NCBI RefSeq assembly: GCF_022179125.1
Contig: NZ_BPQG01000018.1
Span: 51,456 to 115,455, forward strand
Source of the DNA: Methylobacterium cerastii
GTDB taxonomy: Bacteria; Pseudomonadota; Alphaproteobacteria; Rhizobiales; Beijerinckiaceae
Length of the DNA: 64,000 nt
Direction: 5' to 3'
This document shows, piece by piece, positions 1 to 8,206 of this stretch (position 1 is its first letter; each line of letters begins with the position of its first letter). The position numbers were made by a program, and so were the translations under genes. Below the pieces are notes generated by a model. The model did not search any database and was not told the origin of the DNA. It saw nothing but the letters and a program-made list of their open reading frames with translations.

Positions 1-75
1 CGGCCCGCGCGTGTCCGAGACGGTGAGCACCGCGATCGACAGGGGGACGAAGCTGCGGGCAGGCGTGTCGGGCAT
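1..75 (-). CDS. moaB: MoaB-family molybdenum cofactor protein, N-terminal fragment
   Basis: Only the first 25 codons are in the window; the rest lies beyond base 1. Reading the minus strand from the ATG at 75 gives a peptide ending [17 protein letters not shown]. This matches the conserved first beta-strand and SDTR turn of MoaB/MogA proteins, which bind molybdopterin in molybdenum-cofactor assembly. The gene diverges from selD. Both products serve formate dehydrogenases and similar enzymes, so the pairing is sensible, although that link is inferred. The family is assigned on a short but characteristic stretch; MogA or a CinA-like protein remains possible. Confidence 0.7.
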   Translation of the reverse strand, partial: MPDTPARSFVPLSIAVLTVSDTRGP

Positions 76-218
76 CGAACGGTCTCCGAGATGTTCGCCC
101 GGAATATGGGCCGTCGGCGCCGATTGTCCCATCCGTCGCCGCCGTGGCGGATCGCGGGCGCGATCCGTGGTATCGGCCCGACGACATGACCGATCCCATC
201 GAACTTCGCGGTGCTCCC

Positions 219-1268
219 ATGGATGCGTCCCCCGTCCGCCTCACCAGCCTCGCCCATGGCGGCGGATGCGGCTGCAAGCTCGATCCCGCGATCCTCCGGT
301 CGCTGCTGGCCGACCAGCCGATCGCCGGGCCGTTCGAGCGCCTGCTCGTCGGCAACGAGACCGCCGACGACGCCGCCGTGTGGGCGCTCGACGACGGCAC
401 ATGCGTCATCGCCACCACCGACTTCTTCACGCCGATGGTCGACGACCCGCGCGACTTCGGACGGATCGCCGCCACCAACGCGATCTCCGACGTCTACGCC
501 ATGGGCGGCCGCCCGATCATGGCGCTCGCCATCCTCGGGATGCCCGTCGGCAAGATCGCGCCCGAGGTCGTCGCCGAGATCCTGAAGGGCGGCGCCGCGA
601 CCTGCGCCGAGGCCGGCATCCCGATCGCCGGCGGCCACTCGATCGACACGCCCGAGCCGATCTACGGGCTCGCGGTGATCGGCATCTGCCGCCGCGAGGA
701 CGTGCGCCGCAACGCCGACGCGCGGGTCGGCGACGTGCTGATCCTGACCAAGCCGCTTGGCGTCGGCGTCTACTCCGCCGCGATCAAGCGCGACGCCCTA
801 CCGGCGGGCGGCTACGCGGACTTCGTCGCGACGACGACGCTGCTGAACAAGGTCGGCGCCGAGCTCAGTCCCGATCCGGACGTCCACGCCATCACCGACG
901 TGACCGGCTTCGGCCTGCTCGGGCACGGGCTCGAGTTCGCCCGCGGCGCCGGCTGCCGCCTCGCGATCGACTGGGCGGCGGTGCCGCTGCTGCCCGCGGC
1001 CGAAGCGCTCGCGCGGGACGGCTTCGTCACCGGCGCGTCCCACCGCAACTGGACCGCCTTCGGCGCCGACGTCGCGCTGCCCGACGGTTTTCCCGAATGG
1101 GCGCGGCACCTGCTCACCGATCCGCAGACCTCCGGCGGCCTGCTCGTCGCCTGCGCGCCCGAGCGCGCCGACGAGATCCTCGCCCGCATCCGCGCCGCCG
1201 GGCATCCGGCCGCGGCGATCGTCGGGCGGGCGGAGGCGGGTGCGGCCGGCATCCGCGTCGCGCTCTGA
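219..1268 (+). CDS. selD: Selenide, water dikinase (selenophosphate synthetase)
   Basis: SelD makes selenophosphate from selenide and ATP, the selenium donor for selenocysteine and selenouridine. The glycine-rich motif HGGGCGCK sits at the N-terminus. With the ATG at 219 its residues fall at Cys17, Cys19 and Lys20, exactly the E. coli numbering, and the length is 349 aa (about 347 in E. coli). An in-frame ATG at 186 would add 11 residues and cannot be excluded; neither start has a clear Shine-Dalgarno. The AIR-synthase-like core motifs ([44 protein letters not shown]) are intact. The catalytic position is Cys, so the enzyme is not itself a selenoprotein. Its presence implies selenium use by this organism, most plausibly by a formate dehydrogenase or tRNA selenation; neither is visible here. 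Confidence 0.95.
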   Translation: MDASPVRLTSLAHGGGCGCKLDPAILRSLLADQPIAGPFERLLVGNETADDAAVWALDDGTCVIATTDFFTPMVDDPRDFGRIAATNAISDVYAMGGRPIMALAILGMPVGKIAPEVVAEILKGGAATCAEAGIPIAGGHSIDTPEPIYGLAVIGICRREDVRRNADARVGDVLILTKPLGVGVYSAAIKRDALPAGGYADFVATTTLLNKVGAELSPDPDVHAITDVTGFGLLGHGLEFARGAGCRLAIDWAAVPLLPAAEALARDGFVTGASHRNWTAFGADVALPDGFPEWARHLLTDPQTSGGLLVACAPERADEILARIRAAGHPAAAIVGRAEAGAAGIRVAL

Positions 1269-1353
1269 GGCTGCACGCGGAAGGCGATCTTCACCAATCG
1301 CCGGGCATGGTCGCGGCCCCGCGACGCGTCGCGCAGAGCCGCCCGCCCCCGTC

Positions 1354-3468
1354 GTGACCGCCCGTTCCCCCGATCCGAACCGCAGCGCCACCTACGGTAT
1401 CGCGGACTGGCCCTACGGCCGGTCCGAGGGCCTGCTTGCCCGACCCGGCAGCCTGCCGGCCGGGCGACCGTGGCCGCGCCTGCGCGTGCTCACGATCGCG
1501 TCCGGCGACGAGCCGCGGCTCGCGGACGGCGTCGCCTCGGTCGCCCGGCAGGATTACCCGGAGTGCCGGCACGACGTGGTGCCCGCCGGATCGGCGCCTT
1601 CCGCCGCGATCCTCGCGGACGAAGCGGTCGACTACGTCCTGGTCCTTCCCGCCGGCGACCTGCTGGCACCCGGCGCCCTCGCGGCGCTCGCCCTGGAGGC
1701 GGCGCTGAGCGGCGCCGGCGCGGTGGCCGGCCTACGCGTGCTGTTCGACGGCGCCGTGACAAGCCTCGACGTGCCTTCGCTGTCGGGGGAGGACACGAGC
1801 GAAATCCCGTTCACCGGCGGCGAGGTGCTGTGGCGTCGCGATGCGCTCGCGGCGTTGCCGGGCCTCGACCTCTCCGACGCCGGCTGGGCCGCGCACGCCT
1901 GGGCGGCGGTCGGCCGAACAGCGCGCGGTTTGGCTCGCATCGGCCGGCCGGTGCTGCTGCAGTTCGATCGGTTGGGCGAACGAGAGACCGATTCGACCCT
2001 GAGTACAGATGCATTCCAGCCGGCGCCTCTCCCTCCTCCCTATGCGGGGGGAGGGAAAGCGTTACGGCTTTCCCAGGATTCGTCGCAGTCCCCAACCCTC
2101 TCGATCGCCTCCCTCACCGGCACCGGCCATGCCGGTGGGGCGGGCATCGCCCATCGGCGGCTCGGTGAGGCGTTGCGGCTGGCCGGGCATCGCGTCGTGG
2201 ACGTCGTGCTCGCCGACGAATCGCCGCCGGTCGCCGCGGAATGGACGGACGCGTTTCCCGTCGCCGAGGCGGCGATCGGCGCGGGCGGCCACGACCTCGT
2301 GCTTGCCGGCAACCTGCACGGGGCGACCCGGAGCCTCGCGATAGCCGGCCGCCTCGCCGCCGACCGGCCGGTCGCGCTCGTGCTGCACGACCTGTTTCCG
2401 CTGACCGGGCGCTGCGCCCATCCGCGCGGCTGCCTCCGAATCGAAACCGTCGGCTGCGACGCCGCCTGCCCGACGCCCGATGAATACCCGCAGCTCGCAC
2501 GGCGGCGCATCGCCGGCACGCACGCGGCCAAGCGGGCGGTGCTCTCCCTGCGGGACGGGCCGATCCTCCTCGCCAACTCCGCCTGGACAGCCGCGCGCGC
2601 CGCGGCGCTCGCGCCGCCCGGCACCGTGGTCGCGCCCCTGGCGCTGGCGTTTCCGACCAACGTCTTCCGCCCAGGCGACAGGACTGCTTTGCGTCGCGCC
2701 CTCGGCCTGCCCGCCGACGACCTGCTGATCCTGGTCTCGGCGGTGGTCCTCGACGGGCCGGACAAGAACGTCGGCGACCTCGCCGAGGCCCTGCGCCGCG
2801 TCGCCGGCCCCGGCATCGGCTTCGTCGCGATCGGGCGCCTCGACCACCCGGCCCGCCTCGCCCTGCCGAACCTGTTCGCGCCGGGGCTCGTCGCCGACGA
2901 GGCGCAACTCGCCGTCTGGTACGGCGCCTGCGACCTCCACGTCACCGCGAGCCGGCTCGAGACCTTGGGCCAGACGCCGATCGAAGCGGGCCTGTGCGGC
3001 ACGCCGACGCTCGCCTACCGCACCGCCGGCCTGACCACCTCGGTGATCGACGGCGTGTCCGGACGGCTGGTTCCAGTGGAGCCCGGCGCGCTCGGCGACG
3101 CCCTGGTCGAGCTGGTCGCCGACCGCGCAGACCTCGCCCGCCTCGGCGCCTTCGCGCGAATCGCCCTGGAGAGCCGGTTCAGTCCCGCGGCCTGCGCGAT
3201 GTCGCTCGACCGGGTCTTTCGCGAGCGGGGGATGGTGCCGAGCCACGGCCACCGCGTGCGGTTCGCACCGGAGATGCTCGGCCAGTTTCCCTTCGCCGCG
3301 ATGCCGGCGGTCGCCGCCACCGGCCTCGTCGCGGCGCAATCCGGCCCATTCGTCCGCGGCCTGCGCCGCGCCAAGCAGCGCCTGCTCGGCCGCAGGTTGC
3401 CGCCCTGGGCGCGGCGCGGCCTGTACTGGGCCGCCCGCCTTCGATCCCTGCGCGGAGGCCGTCGATGA
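1354..3468 (+). CDS. Large two-domain glycosyltransferase with C-terminal GT4 (WcaC-like) domain
   Basis: About 704 aa from a GTG at 1354; a longer reading from 1240 would run into selD. Residues about 45-215 resemble a degenerate GT2-like domain (LTIASGDEPRLADGVASVARQDYP, then a DYVLVLPAGD strand). Residues about 262-620 are a GT-B/GT4 domain: GGAGIAHRRLGEAL, the WcaC-type stretch HDLFPLTGRCAHPRGC near 345-360, and the nucleotide-sugar motif ETLGQTPIEAGLCGTP with an E-x7-E pair near 536 and 544. WcaC-like enzymes transfer sugars during exopolysaccharide repeat assembly. The linker (about 226-262) is encoded by DNA containing a repeat-like hairpin and looks inserted. The stop overlaps the next start as ATGA, so the two glycosyltransferases are translationally coupled. 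The sugar specificity is unknown. Confidence 0.75.
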   Translation: MTARSPDPNRSATYGIADWPYGRSEGLLARPGSLPAGRPWPRLRVLTIASGDEPRLADGVASVARQDYPECRHDVVPAGSAPSAAILADEAVDYVLVLPAGDLLAPGALAALALEAALSGAGAVAGLRVLFDGAVTSLDVPSLSGEDTSEIPFTGGEVLWRRDALAALPGLDLSDAGWAAHAWAAVGRTARGLARIGRPVLLQFDRLGERETDSTLSTDAFQPAPLPPPYAGGGKALRLSQDSSQSPTLSIASLTGTGHAGGAGIAHRRLGEALRLAGHRVVDVVLADESPPVAAEWTDAFPVAEAAIGAGGHDLVLAGNLHGATRSLAIAGRLAADRPVALVLHDLFPLTGRCAHPRGCLRIETVGCDAACPTPDEYPQLARRRIAGTHAAKRAVLSLRDGPILLANSAWTAARAAALAPPGTVVAPLALAFPTNVFRPGDRTALRRALGLPADDLLILVSAVVLDGPDKNVGDLAEALRRVAGPGIGFVAIGRLDHPARLALPNLFAPGLVADEAQLAVWYGACDLHVTASRLETLGQTPIEAGLCGTPTLAYRTAGLTTSVIDGVSGRLVPVEPGALGDALVELVADRADLARLGAFARIALESRFSPAACAMSLDRVFRERGMVPSHGHRVRFAPEMLGQFPFAAMPAVAATGLVAAQSGPFVRGLRRAKQRLLGRRLPPWARRGLYWAARLRSLRGGRR
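2031..2055. repeat. Intergenic-type palindrome inside a coding sequence
   Basis: Two 10-base arms (CCCTCCTCCC and GGGGGGAGGG, one mismatch) flank a TATGC loop. The core closely resembles the first hairpin of the repeat between cysJ and cysI at 27752. Here it is read in frame as a Pro/Gly-rich segment (PLPPPYAGGG) of the glycosyltransferase linker. A second perfect hairpin (CACCGGC, CAT, GCCGGTG) lies at 2121-2137. Confidence 0.6.
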
Positions 3469-4550
3469 ACGGCCCGATCTACCTCGACCAGACCCATGTC
3501 CGCGGCCACGTCACCGGCATCGAGCGGGTCGCGCTCGACCAGTTCACGCCGGCGATGCTCGGCCGCGAGGTTAGGCCGTTTCGCAGCCGCGGCCTCCCCG
3601 GGATGATCCTCGCGCAGCAGGTCGGCCTGCCGCTGCGGGCGGCGCGCGAGCCCGACGCGCAGTTCCTGATGGCAGGCTTTCCTCCCGGCCCGCTGATGGC
3701 GCCGTTCTCGAAGCGCTGCATCCTCTGCGTCTACGACACCTTCCTCCTCGACCGGCCGCAGGACTTGGCCTGGAAGAGCCGGCTCTACATGGCCCCGGCC
3801 TTCCGCTTCGCGATGCGCTGGGGCCGGCGCTTCCTCGTGATCTCGCGCAAGACCGGCGCGGACCTGCGTCGCCACTGCGCAGACGACGCGCTGGTGGCGC
3901 TGCTGCGGCCCGGCGTGCGCGACGTGTTCGGCCTCGCCGGCCTGCCCGGCCCAGCCACCTTCCACCCCGGCGCGCCCCTGCGCCTGCTGGCGATCGGCAC
4001 GATCGAGCCGCGCAAGGACTACCCGGCCGCGATCGCGCTCACGGCCGCCCTGAACCGTGCGGGCGTGTCCGCCGAGCTGCACGTCGTCGGCCGCCTCGGC
4101 TGGGGCCGCCACGCCTTCCTCGACGACCCGCCGCCGTTCCTGACCTGGCACGGCTATGTCGGCGACGAAGCCCTGCGGGCGCTCGCCGGAAGCGCCCACC
4201 TCCTGCTCTCGACCTCGAAGGCGGAAGGGCTCGGCCTGCCGTTGCTGGAAATCCAGCACGGCGGCCTGCCGGTGGTCGCGCCCGACGACGCGGTGTTCCG
4301 CGAGGTGCTCGGCGAATCCGGCCTGTTCATCCACCCGTCCGACCCGGAGGGCTCCGCAGCCACGCTGATCGAGGCTATGCGCTCCGGCCGGCTCGGCCAG
4401 GCCGCGACGGATGCGCGCGCGAACGTCGCGCGCTGGAATCGCCTCGCATCGCGCGATGCGGACGCCTTCCGCGCCTACCTCGTGGAGGGCGCCTCCGCCT
4501 ACGGACCCGACAGCCTCGTTCCGCCGGCGGCGGTCAGTTCCGAGGCTTGA
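3465..4550 (+). CDS. GT4-family glycosyltransferase
   Basis: This 361-aa protein starts at the ATG of an ATGA overlap with the preceding glycosyltransferase. The C-terminal half carries GT4 hallmarks: GTIEPRKDY near residue 178 (donor-site strand), a short VGRLGWG strand, and KAEGLGLPLLEIQHGG with Glu253 and Glu261 as the E-x7-E pair. It has no signal peptide or membrane helix, so it is a cytoplasmic enzyme acting at the membrane. The genes on either side point to assembly of an exported polysaccharide. The donor sugar cannot be read from the sequence. A gap of about 275 bases separates it from the chain-length gene; that gap has no clear gene. Confidence 0.88.
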   Translation: MNGPIYLDQTHVRGHVTGIERVALDQFTPAMLGREVRPFRSRGLPGMILAQQVGLPLRAAREPDAQFLMAGFPPGPLMAPFSKRCILCVYDTFLLDRPQDLAWKSRLYMAPAFRFAMRWGRRFLVISRKTGADLRRHCADDALVALLRPGVRDVFGLAGLPGPATFHPGAPLRLLAIGTIEPRKDYPAAIALTAALNRAGVSAELHVVGRLGWGRHAFLDDPPPFLTWHGYVGDEALRALAGSAHLLLSTSKAEGLGLPLLEIQHGGLPVVAPDDAVFREVLGESGLFIHPSDPEGSAATLIEAMRSGRLGQAATDARANVARWNRLASRDADAFRAYLVEGASAYGPDSLVPPAAVSSEA

Positions 4551-4826
4551 CCGCCGAGACGTGAGCCGGACTACGTATTGAAGGTCGAACCGTCGTATCG
4601 TTAAGCATGAAACCGTATCGGCAGCTTCCGAAGCCCGGTTCGGACTTGTCTATAAGGCGACGGGAAAGGTTTTGCTTGGCCGTATGAGGTCGGCGCGCGG
4701 TCCGCGAATTGCTGAGATGCTGTCGAACAGTGCGGGCGCCCGCCGCTCCCTGTTCAAGGCGGGACAGGACCGCTCCGATACGGGATCGACCCGACGCCAT
4801 GCCGGGTACGTGAGGGACAGAGACCG

Positions 4827-6311
4827 ATGTTCGATTTCTCGACCCCCGTGCGCGGCGAGCCGGTGGACGTGACCCTGCCGCCGGGCTTCTCCGATCGGAC
4901 CGACGCGGGCACGATCCTGCGCCGCCTGTGGAGGGGCGCGAGCTTCATCGTCCTCGGCGGCCTGTTCATGGTCGCCGCCGCCGTCGCGTTCCTCGGACTG
5001 CTCACCCCGGTCTACACCTCCAGCATCCAGATCCTGGTCGACCCTTCCGACCTTCGCGTCGTCGACAACGACGTCAGCGCGCGCACGCCCCAGGCCGACA
5101 GCGGCGTGTCGCTCGCCGAGAGCCAAACCAAGGTGATCCAGTCGGACAACGTCCTGCGGCGCACGGTCGAGAAGCTCGACCTCGCGCACGACGACGAGTT
5201 CGCCAAGCCCGATTCCGACAACCCGACGATCGTCTGGCTGCGGACCGCTCTCGGCATGCTGCCGCCCCCCGGCAGCCGCGACCCGGTCAACGTCGCGATC
5301 GACACCCTGCAGACCAAGACGACCGTGCGCCGGGCCGAGCGCACCTTCGTGATCGACGTGCTGGTCCAGTCGCGCGATCCCGCGAAGGCGGCCAGGATCG
5401 CCAACGCCATCGGCGACGCCTACTTCGCTGAGGAGGCCGGCGCCCGCACCGAGGCCGCGCGCCGCGCCTCCGACGCCCTGAACGGCCGCCTGTCGAGCCT
5501 GCGCCGCGACGTCGAGCTCGCCGAAGGCAAGGTGCAGAAGTTTCGCGAGGACAACAACCTCGTCGCCTCCAGCGGGCGCCTGCTCACCGACCAGCAGCTC
5601 GGCGACCTCAACCAGCAGCTCGTCACCGCCCAGATCAAGACCGCCGAAGCGCGCTCGCGCTTGGAGCAGGCCCGCAAGATGAAAGCGGGCGACGCCAGCA
5701 CCGCGCTGCCGGAGATGCTGCAATCCCTCGAGATGCAGGCGCTGCGCCAGCAATACGCCACGCTGTCGCGCAACACCGCCGAGCTCGCCACCCGCCTCGG
5801 CGAGCGCCACCCGGCGATGGCCGAGCAATACGCGCAGCAGCGCGACCTCCAGCGCCTGATCCAGCGCGAGAAGGAGCGGATCATCGAGACGACGCAGAAG
5901 GATTACGATCGCGCCGCGGCGAGCGAAGCCGCGATCCGCAAGAGCCTCGACCGGGCCAAGGCCGAGACCGTCACCAGCGACCGTGCCAACGTCGGCCTGC
6001 GCGAGCTGGAGCGGACGCTCGAATCCCGCCGCGGCGTCTACGAGACCTATCTCCGCCGGTCGCGCGAGGCGAGCGAGCAGGAGCGGCTGAACAGCATCAA
6101 CGTCCGAATCATTTCGCCCGCCGTCCCAGCCCGCGTCCGCACCTGGCCGCCCTCGCCGAAGGTGGTGCTGCCGGTGGCGCTTCTGGTCGGAATCCTGCTG
6201 GGTGGAGCCATCGCGCTCTCACTCGGGGCCGCCCGCGACCGGCGCAAGGACCGCAACGAGCGCCGTGCCGCGCATGTGTCGCCCCGAAGCTTCCGGGCGG
6301 CCGATGCTTGA
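4827..6311 (+). CDS. Polysaccharide chain-length/co-polymerase protein (Wzz/GumC type, no kinase)
   Basis: This 494-aa inner-membrane protein has a first transmembrane segment at about 40-61 and a second at about 447-468. Between them is a long periplasmic region rich in heptad-like helices (about 185-420). That is the architecture of Wzz/GumC/ExoP polysaccharide co-polymerases, which set chain length and couple Wzy polymerisation to export. After the second helix only about 25 basic residues follow, so the BY-kinase domain of Wzc/ExoP (Walker A plus tyrosine cluster) is absent. The stop overlaps the ATG of the next gene by 8 bases, indicating a co-transcribed unit. The genes for the flippase, polymerase and outer-membrane channel are not in this window. 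Confidence 0.87.
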   Translation: MFDFSTPVRGEPVDVTLPPGFSDRTDAGTILRRLWRGASFIVLGGLFMVAAAVAFLGLLTPVYTSSIQILVDPSDLRVVDNDVSARTPQADSGVSLAESQTKVIQSDNVLRRTVEKLDLAHDDEFAKPDSDNPTIVWLRTALGMLPPPGSRDPVNVAIDTLQTKTTVRRAERTFVIDVLVQSRDPAKAARIANAIGDAYFAEEAGARTEAARRASDALNGRLSSLRRDVELAEGKVQKFREDNNLVASSGRLLTDQQLGDLNQQLVTAQIKTAEARSRLEQARKMKAGDASTALPEMLQSLEMQALRQQYATLSRNTAELATRLGERHPAMAEQYAQQRDLQRLIQREKERIIETTQKDYDRAAASEAAIRKSLDRAKAETVTSDRANVGLRELERTLESRRGVYETYLRRSREASEQERLNSINVRIISPAVPARVRTWPPSPKVVLPVALLVGILLGGAIALSLGAARDRRKDRNERRAAHVSPRSFRAADA

Positions 6312-7230
6312 GGTCGGCGCGGTCCATCTCGTGGACGACAGAACGGTGAAGGCGGCGCGCTTCGATGCGCGTGTCGCATCACCCGGCGCCCGGGCCGCCC
6401 CCGGCACGAACCCTTCGCTCGGGCACGGCCCCGACGCCGCGCCGGAACCCATCATGGATCGCGGCATCGAGGCCGGCACGGCCTGGGGCATACGGATGTT
6501 CGGGCTCGACTTCGCCGCCGGCCCCGCGGCCGGCATCCTGGCGGCCACGGCGCTGCAGTCGTCTGACGGGCCGCGCCTCGTCGTCACGGCCAACATGGAC
6601 CACATCGTCCTGCTGTCGGAGAACGATGCGTTCCGGCGGGCCTATGACGCCGCCGCGGCGCGGACGTTGGACGGCATGCCCTTGGTTTGGCTCGCGCGGC
6701 TGCGCGGACAGCCGGCCGCCCGCGTCACCGGCCACGACCTCCTCGCGCACGCGCTCTTTGCCGGTCCGGCGGGGCAGCGCGTCTTCCTCGTCTGCTCCAA
6801 GGACGCGGTCGCCGACGCGATCCGGGATCGTTTGGTGCGGTCGGGCTACGACCCCGCGGCGGTCGCCACCTGCGTCCCGCCCTTCGGCTTCGTCGACGAC
6901 GTGGAATACGGCTGCGCGCTGTCTGCCCGCATCCGAGAACACGGCACGACCCTGCTGGTGATGGGCGTCGGCGCGCCGCGTTCCGAGATCTGGGTGACGC
7001 GCCAGGGCGCCGCCCTCGGCACGCCAATCGTGCTGGCGGTCGGCGAGGCGGTAAACGTCGCCGCCGGGCTGGTACGACGGGCGCCGATCGTGCTGCAGCG
7101 CGCGGGCCTCGAATGGGCGTTCCGCTTCGCCCTGTCGCCCCGGCGGCTGTTCCACCGCTACTTCGTGCGGTCGTGGCGCTTCATCGCGCTGGTCCGTCGC
7201 GACCTCAAGGAACGCGACGCGGCCGCCTGA
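6304..7230 (+). CDS. WecG/TagA/CpsF-family (GT26) glycosyltransferase
   Basis: The start chosen is the ATG at 6304, overlapping the end of the chain-length gene; the ATG at 6454 is an alternative and would remove about 50 poorly structured residues. The order of motifs is typical of GT26: TANMDH near 95, the substrate-loop DGMPLVWL near 123, RVTGHDLL, VGVGAPRSEIW near 221, and the C-terminal RAPIVLQRAGLEWAFR block followed by a basic tail. Members of this family (WecG, TagA, CpsF) add the second sugar to an undecaprenyl-linked acceptor at the membrane. Here it would act in the same pathway as the two GT4 enzymes. It ends head-to-head with nudK, ten bases apart. Confidence 0.88.
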   Translation: MLEVGAVHLVDDRTVKAARFDARVASPGARAAPGTNPSLGHGPDAAPEPIMDRGIEAGTAWGIRMFGLDFAAGPAAGILAATALQSSDGPRLVVTANMDHIVLLSENDAFRRAYDAAAARTLDGMPLVWLARLRGQPAARVTGHDLLAHALFAGPAGQRVFLVCSKDAVADAIRDRLVRSGYDPAAVATCVPPFGFVDDVEYGCALSARIREHGTTLLVMGVGAPRSEIWVTRQGAALGTPIVLAVGEAVNVAAGLVRRAPIVLQRAGLEWAFRFALSPRRLFHRYFVRSWRFIALVRRDLKERDAAA

Positions 7231-7249
7231 ACCGGCCGCCTCAGGCGGC
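7222..7249. terminator. Shared hairpin between two converging stop codons
   Basis: Perfect 9-base arms (GCCGCCTGA and TCAGGCGGC) each contain the stop codon of one of the two converging genes. There is no U-run on either side, so its function as an intrinsic terminator is uncertain. Confidence 0.4.
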
Positions 7250-7813
7250 GGCGAACAGGTGGGGGTGGCGCAGGCGCAGGGCGAAGACCAGCGTCAGCGT
7301 CTTCATGTCGGCGATCTCGCCGCGGTCGCTACGGGCCGCGAGGTCGTCGAGCGCGACCTCGTGGACCGTGATCGCCTCGTTCTCCTCGGCGAGCCCGCCG
7401 CCGGGTCCGGACCGGTCGGCTGCGCTGAAGGCGGCGAGGAACAGGTCCATCCGCTCGGTCGAGATGCCCGGCGCGGTCCAGGCGCTGACCACCCGTTCCA
7501 ACGCAGTCAGCTCGACGCCGGTCTCCTCGTAGGCCTCGCGGCGGGCGCCCTCCTCCGGGTCGCCCTCGTCGAGGATGCCCGCCGGCGTCTCGAGCATGTC
7601 GAGCGGGCCCTCGGCGAAGAACACCGGAGCCCGGAACTGCGAGACCAGAAGCGCGACGCGGCGGGTGGGATCGTAGGGCAGCACGGCGACCGCGCGTCCG
7701 TGATCCTCGATCTCGCGGGTGATGCGGGTGCCGTCCGGCATCGTCACCTCGGCGACGAGGAACCGGGCCCAGCCGTCATGAACGAGGCGCGTCCCGCGGA
7801 TGATGGGTACCAT
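7241..7813 (-). CDS. nudK: NudK-like Nudix hydrolase
   Basis: This 190-aa protein has a Nudix box at about 78-101 (AGILDEGDPEEGARREAYEETG). Arg92-Glu93 and Glu96-Glu97 are the metal-binding core. As in E. coli NudK (GDP-mannose hydrolase), the first acidic residue of the box is shifted by one from the consensus. The N-terminal beta-sheet and the DHGRAVAVLPYDP and SQFRAP segments also fit the NudK/ADP-ribose pyrophosphatase branch. It likely cleaves a nucleoside-diphosphate sugar to a sugar phosphate and NMP. Its place next to glycosyltransferases suggests nucleotide-sugar turnover, but ADP-ribose is an equally possible substrate. Confidence 0.85.
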   Translation of the reverse strand: MVPIIRGTRLVHDGWARFLVAEVTMPDGTRITREIEDHGRAVAVLPYDPTRRVALLVSQFRAPVFFAEGPLDMLETPAGILDEGDPEEGARREAYEETGVELTALERVVSAWTAPGISTERMDLFLAAFSAADRSGPGGGLAEENEAITVHEVALDDLAARSDRGEIADMKTLTLVFALRLRHPHLFAAA

Positions 7814-7868
7814 GCCTGTGGATCTTCCTGATCGAGCCGCGTCGATCCTGTCCTAGGCGGGGGATCGT

Positions 7869-8144
7869 TCAGGAATGAGGCGGCTTCGCGGAGTCTCCGG
7901 GGCACGCGGCCGGTCCGCGCCGGATCGAGAAGCACGTCGCGGCGCCGACCCGGTCCCGGGCTTCGAGGGTGTCGCCCTCCTCGCGTACCAAGTTCGGGAT
8001 GTCGAGCGAGGCCAGCGGATCGGTACAGGTGACCCGCAGCAACGTGCCGGGGGCCAGGCTCCGCAGCGCCTTACGGGTGCGCAGGACCGGCAGCGGGCAT
8101 TTGAGCCCGGCGAGATCGAGGTCGATCGGTGCTGCGTCCGGCAT
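7869..8144 (-). CDS. tusA: TusA-family sulfur carrier protein
   Basis: This 91-aa protein has the diagnostic LDLAGLKCPLPVLRTRKAL segment. Cys16 of the CPxP motif is the persulfide-carrying residue in TusA/SirA proteins. The two-layer TusA fold continues through LRVTCTDPLASLDIPNL. The last 20 or so residues are not conserved and look like a random tail. The family relays sulfur for tRNA thiolation, molybdenum-cofactor maturation or other thio-cofactors. It lies downstream of gshA and rsmE on the same strand, with a 62-base gap to gshA. Confidence 0.88.
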   Translation of the reverse strand: MPDAAPIDLDLAGLKCPLPVLRTRKALRSLAPGTLLRVTCTDPLASLDIPNLVREEGDTLEARDRVGAATCFSIRRGPAACPGDSAKPPHS

Positions 8145-8206
8145 ACGAGGCGCCCCGGCGAGGATGGCGCCGACTTGGTCGAGGGACCGGGTCGGAGCCT
8201 AAGGGA

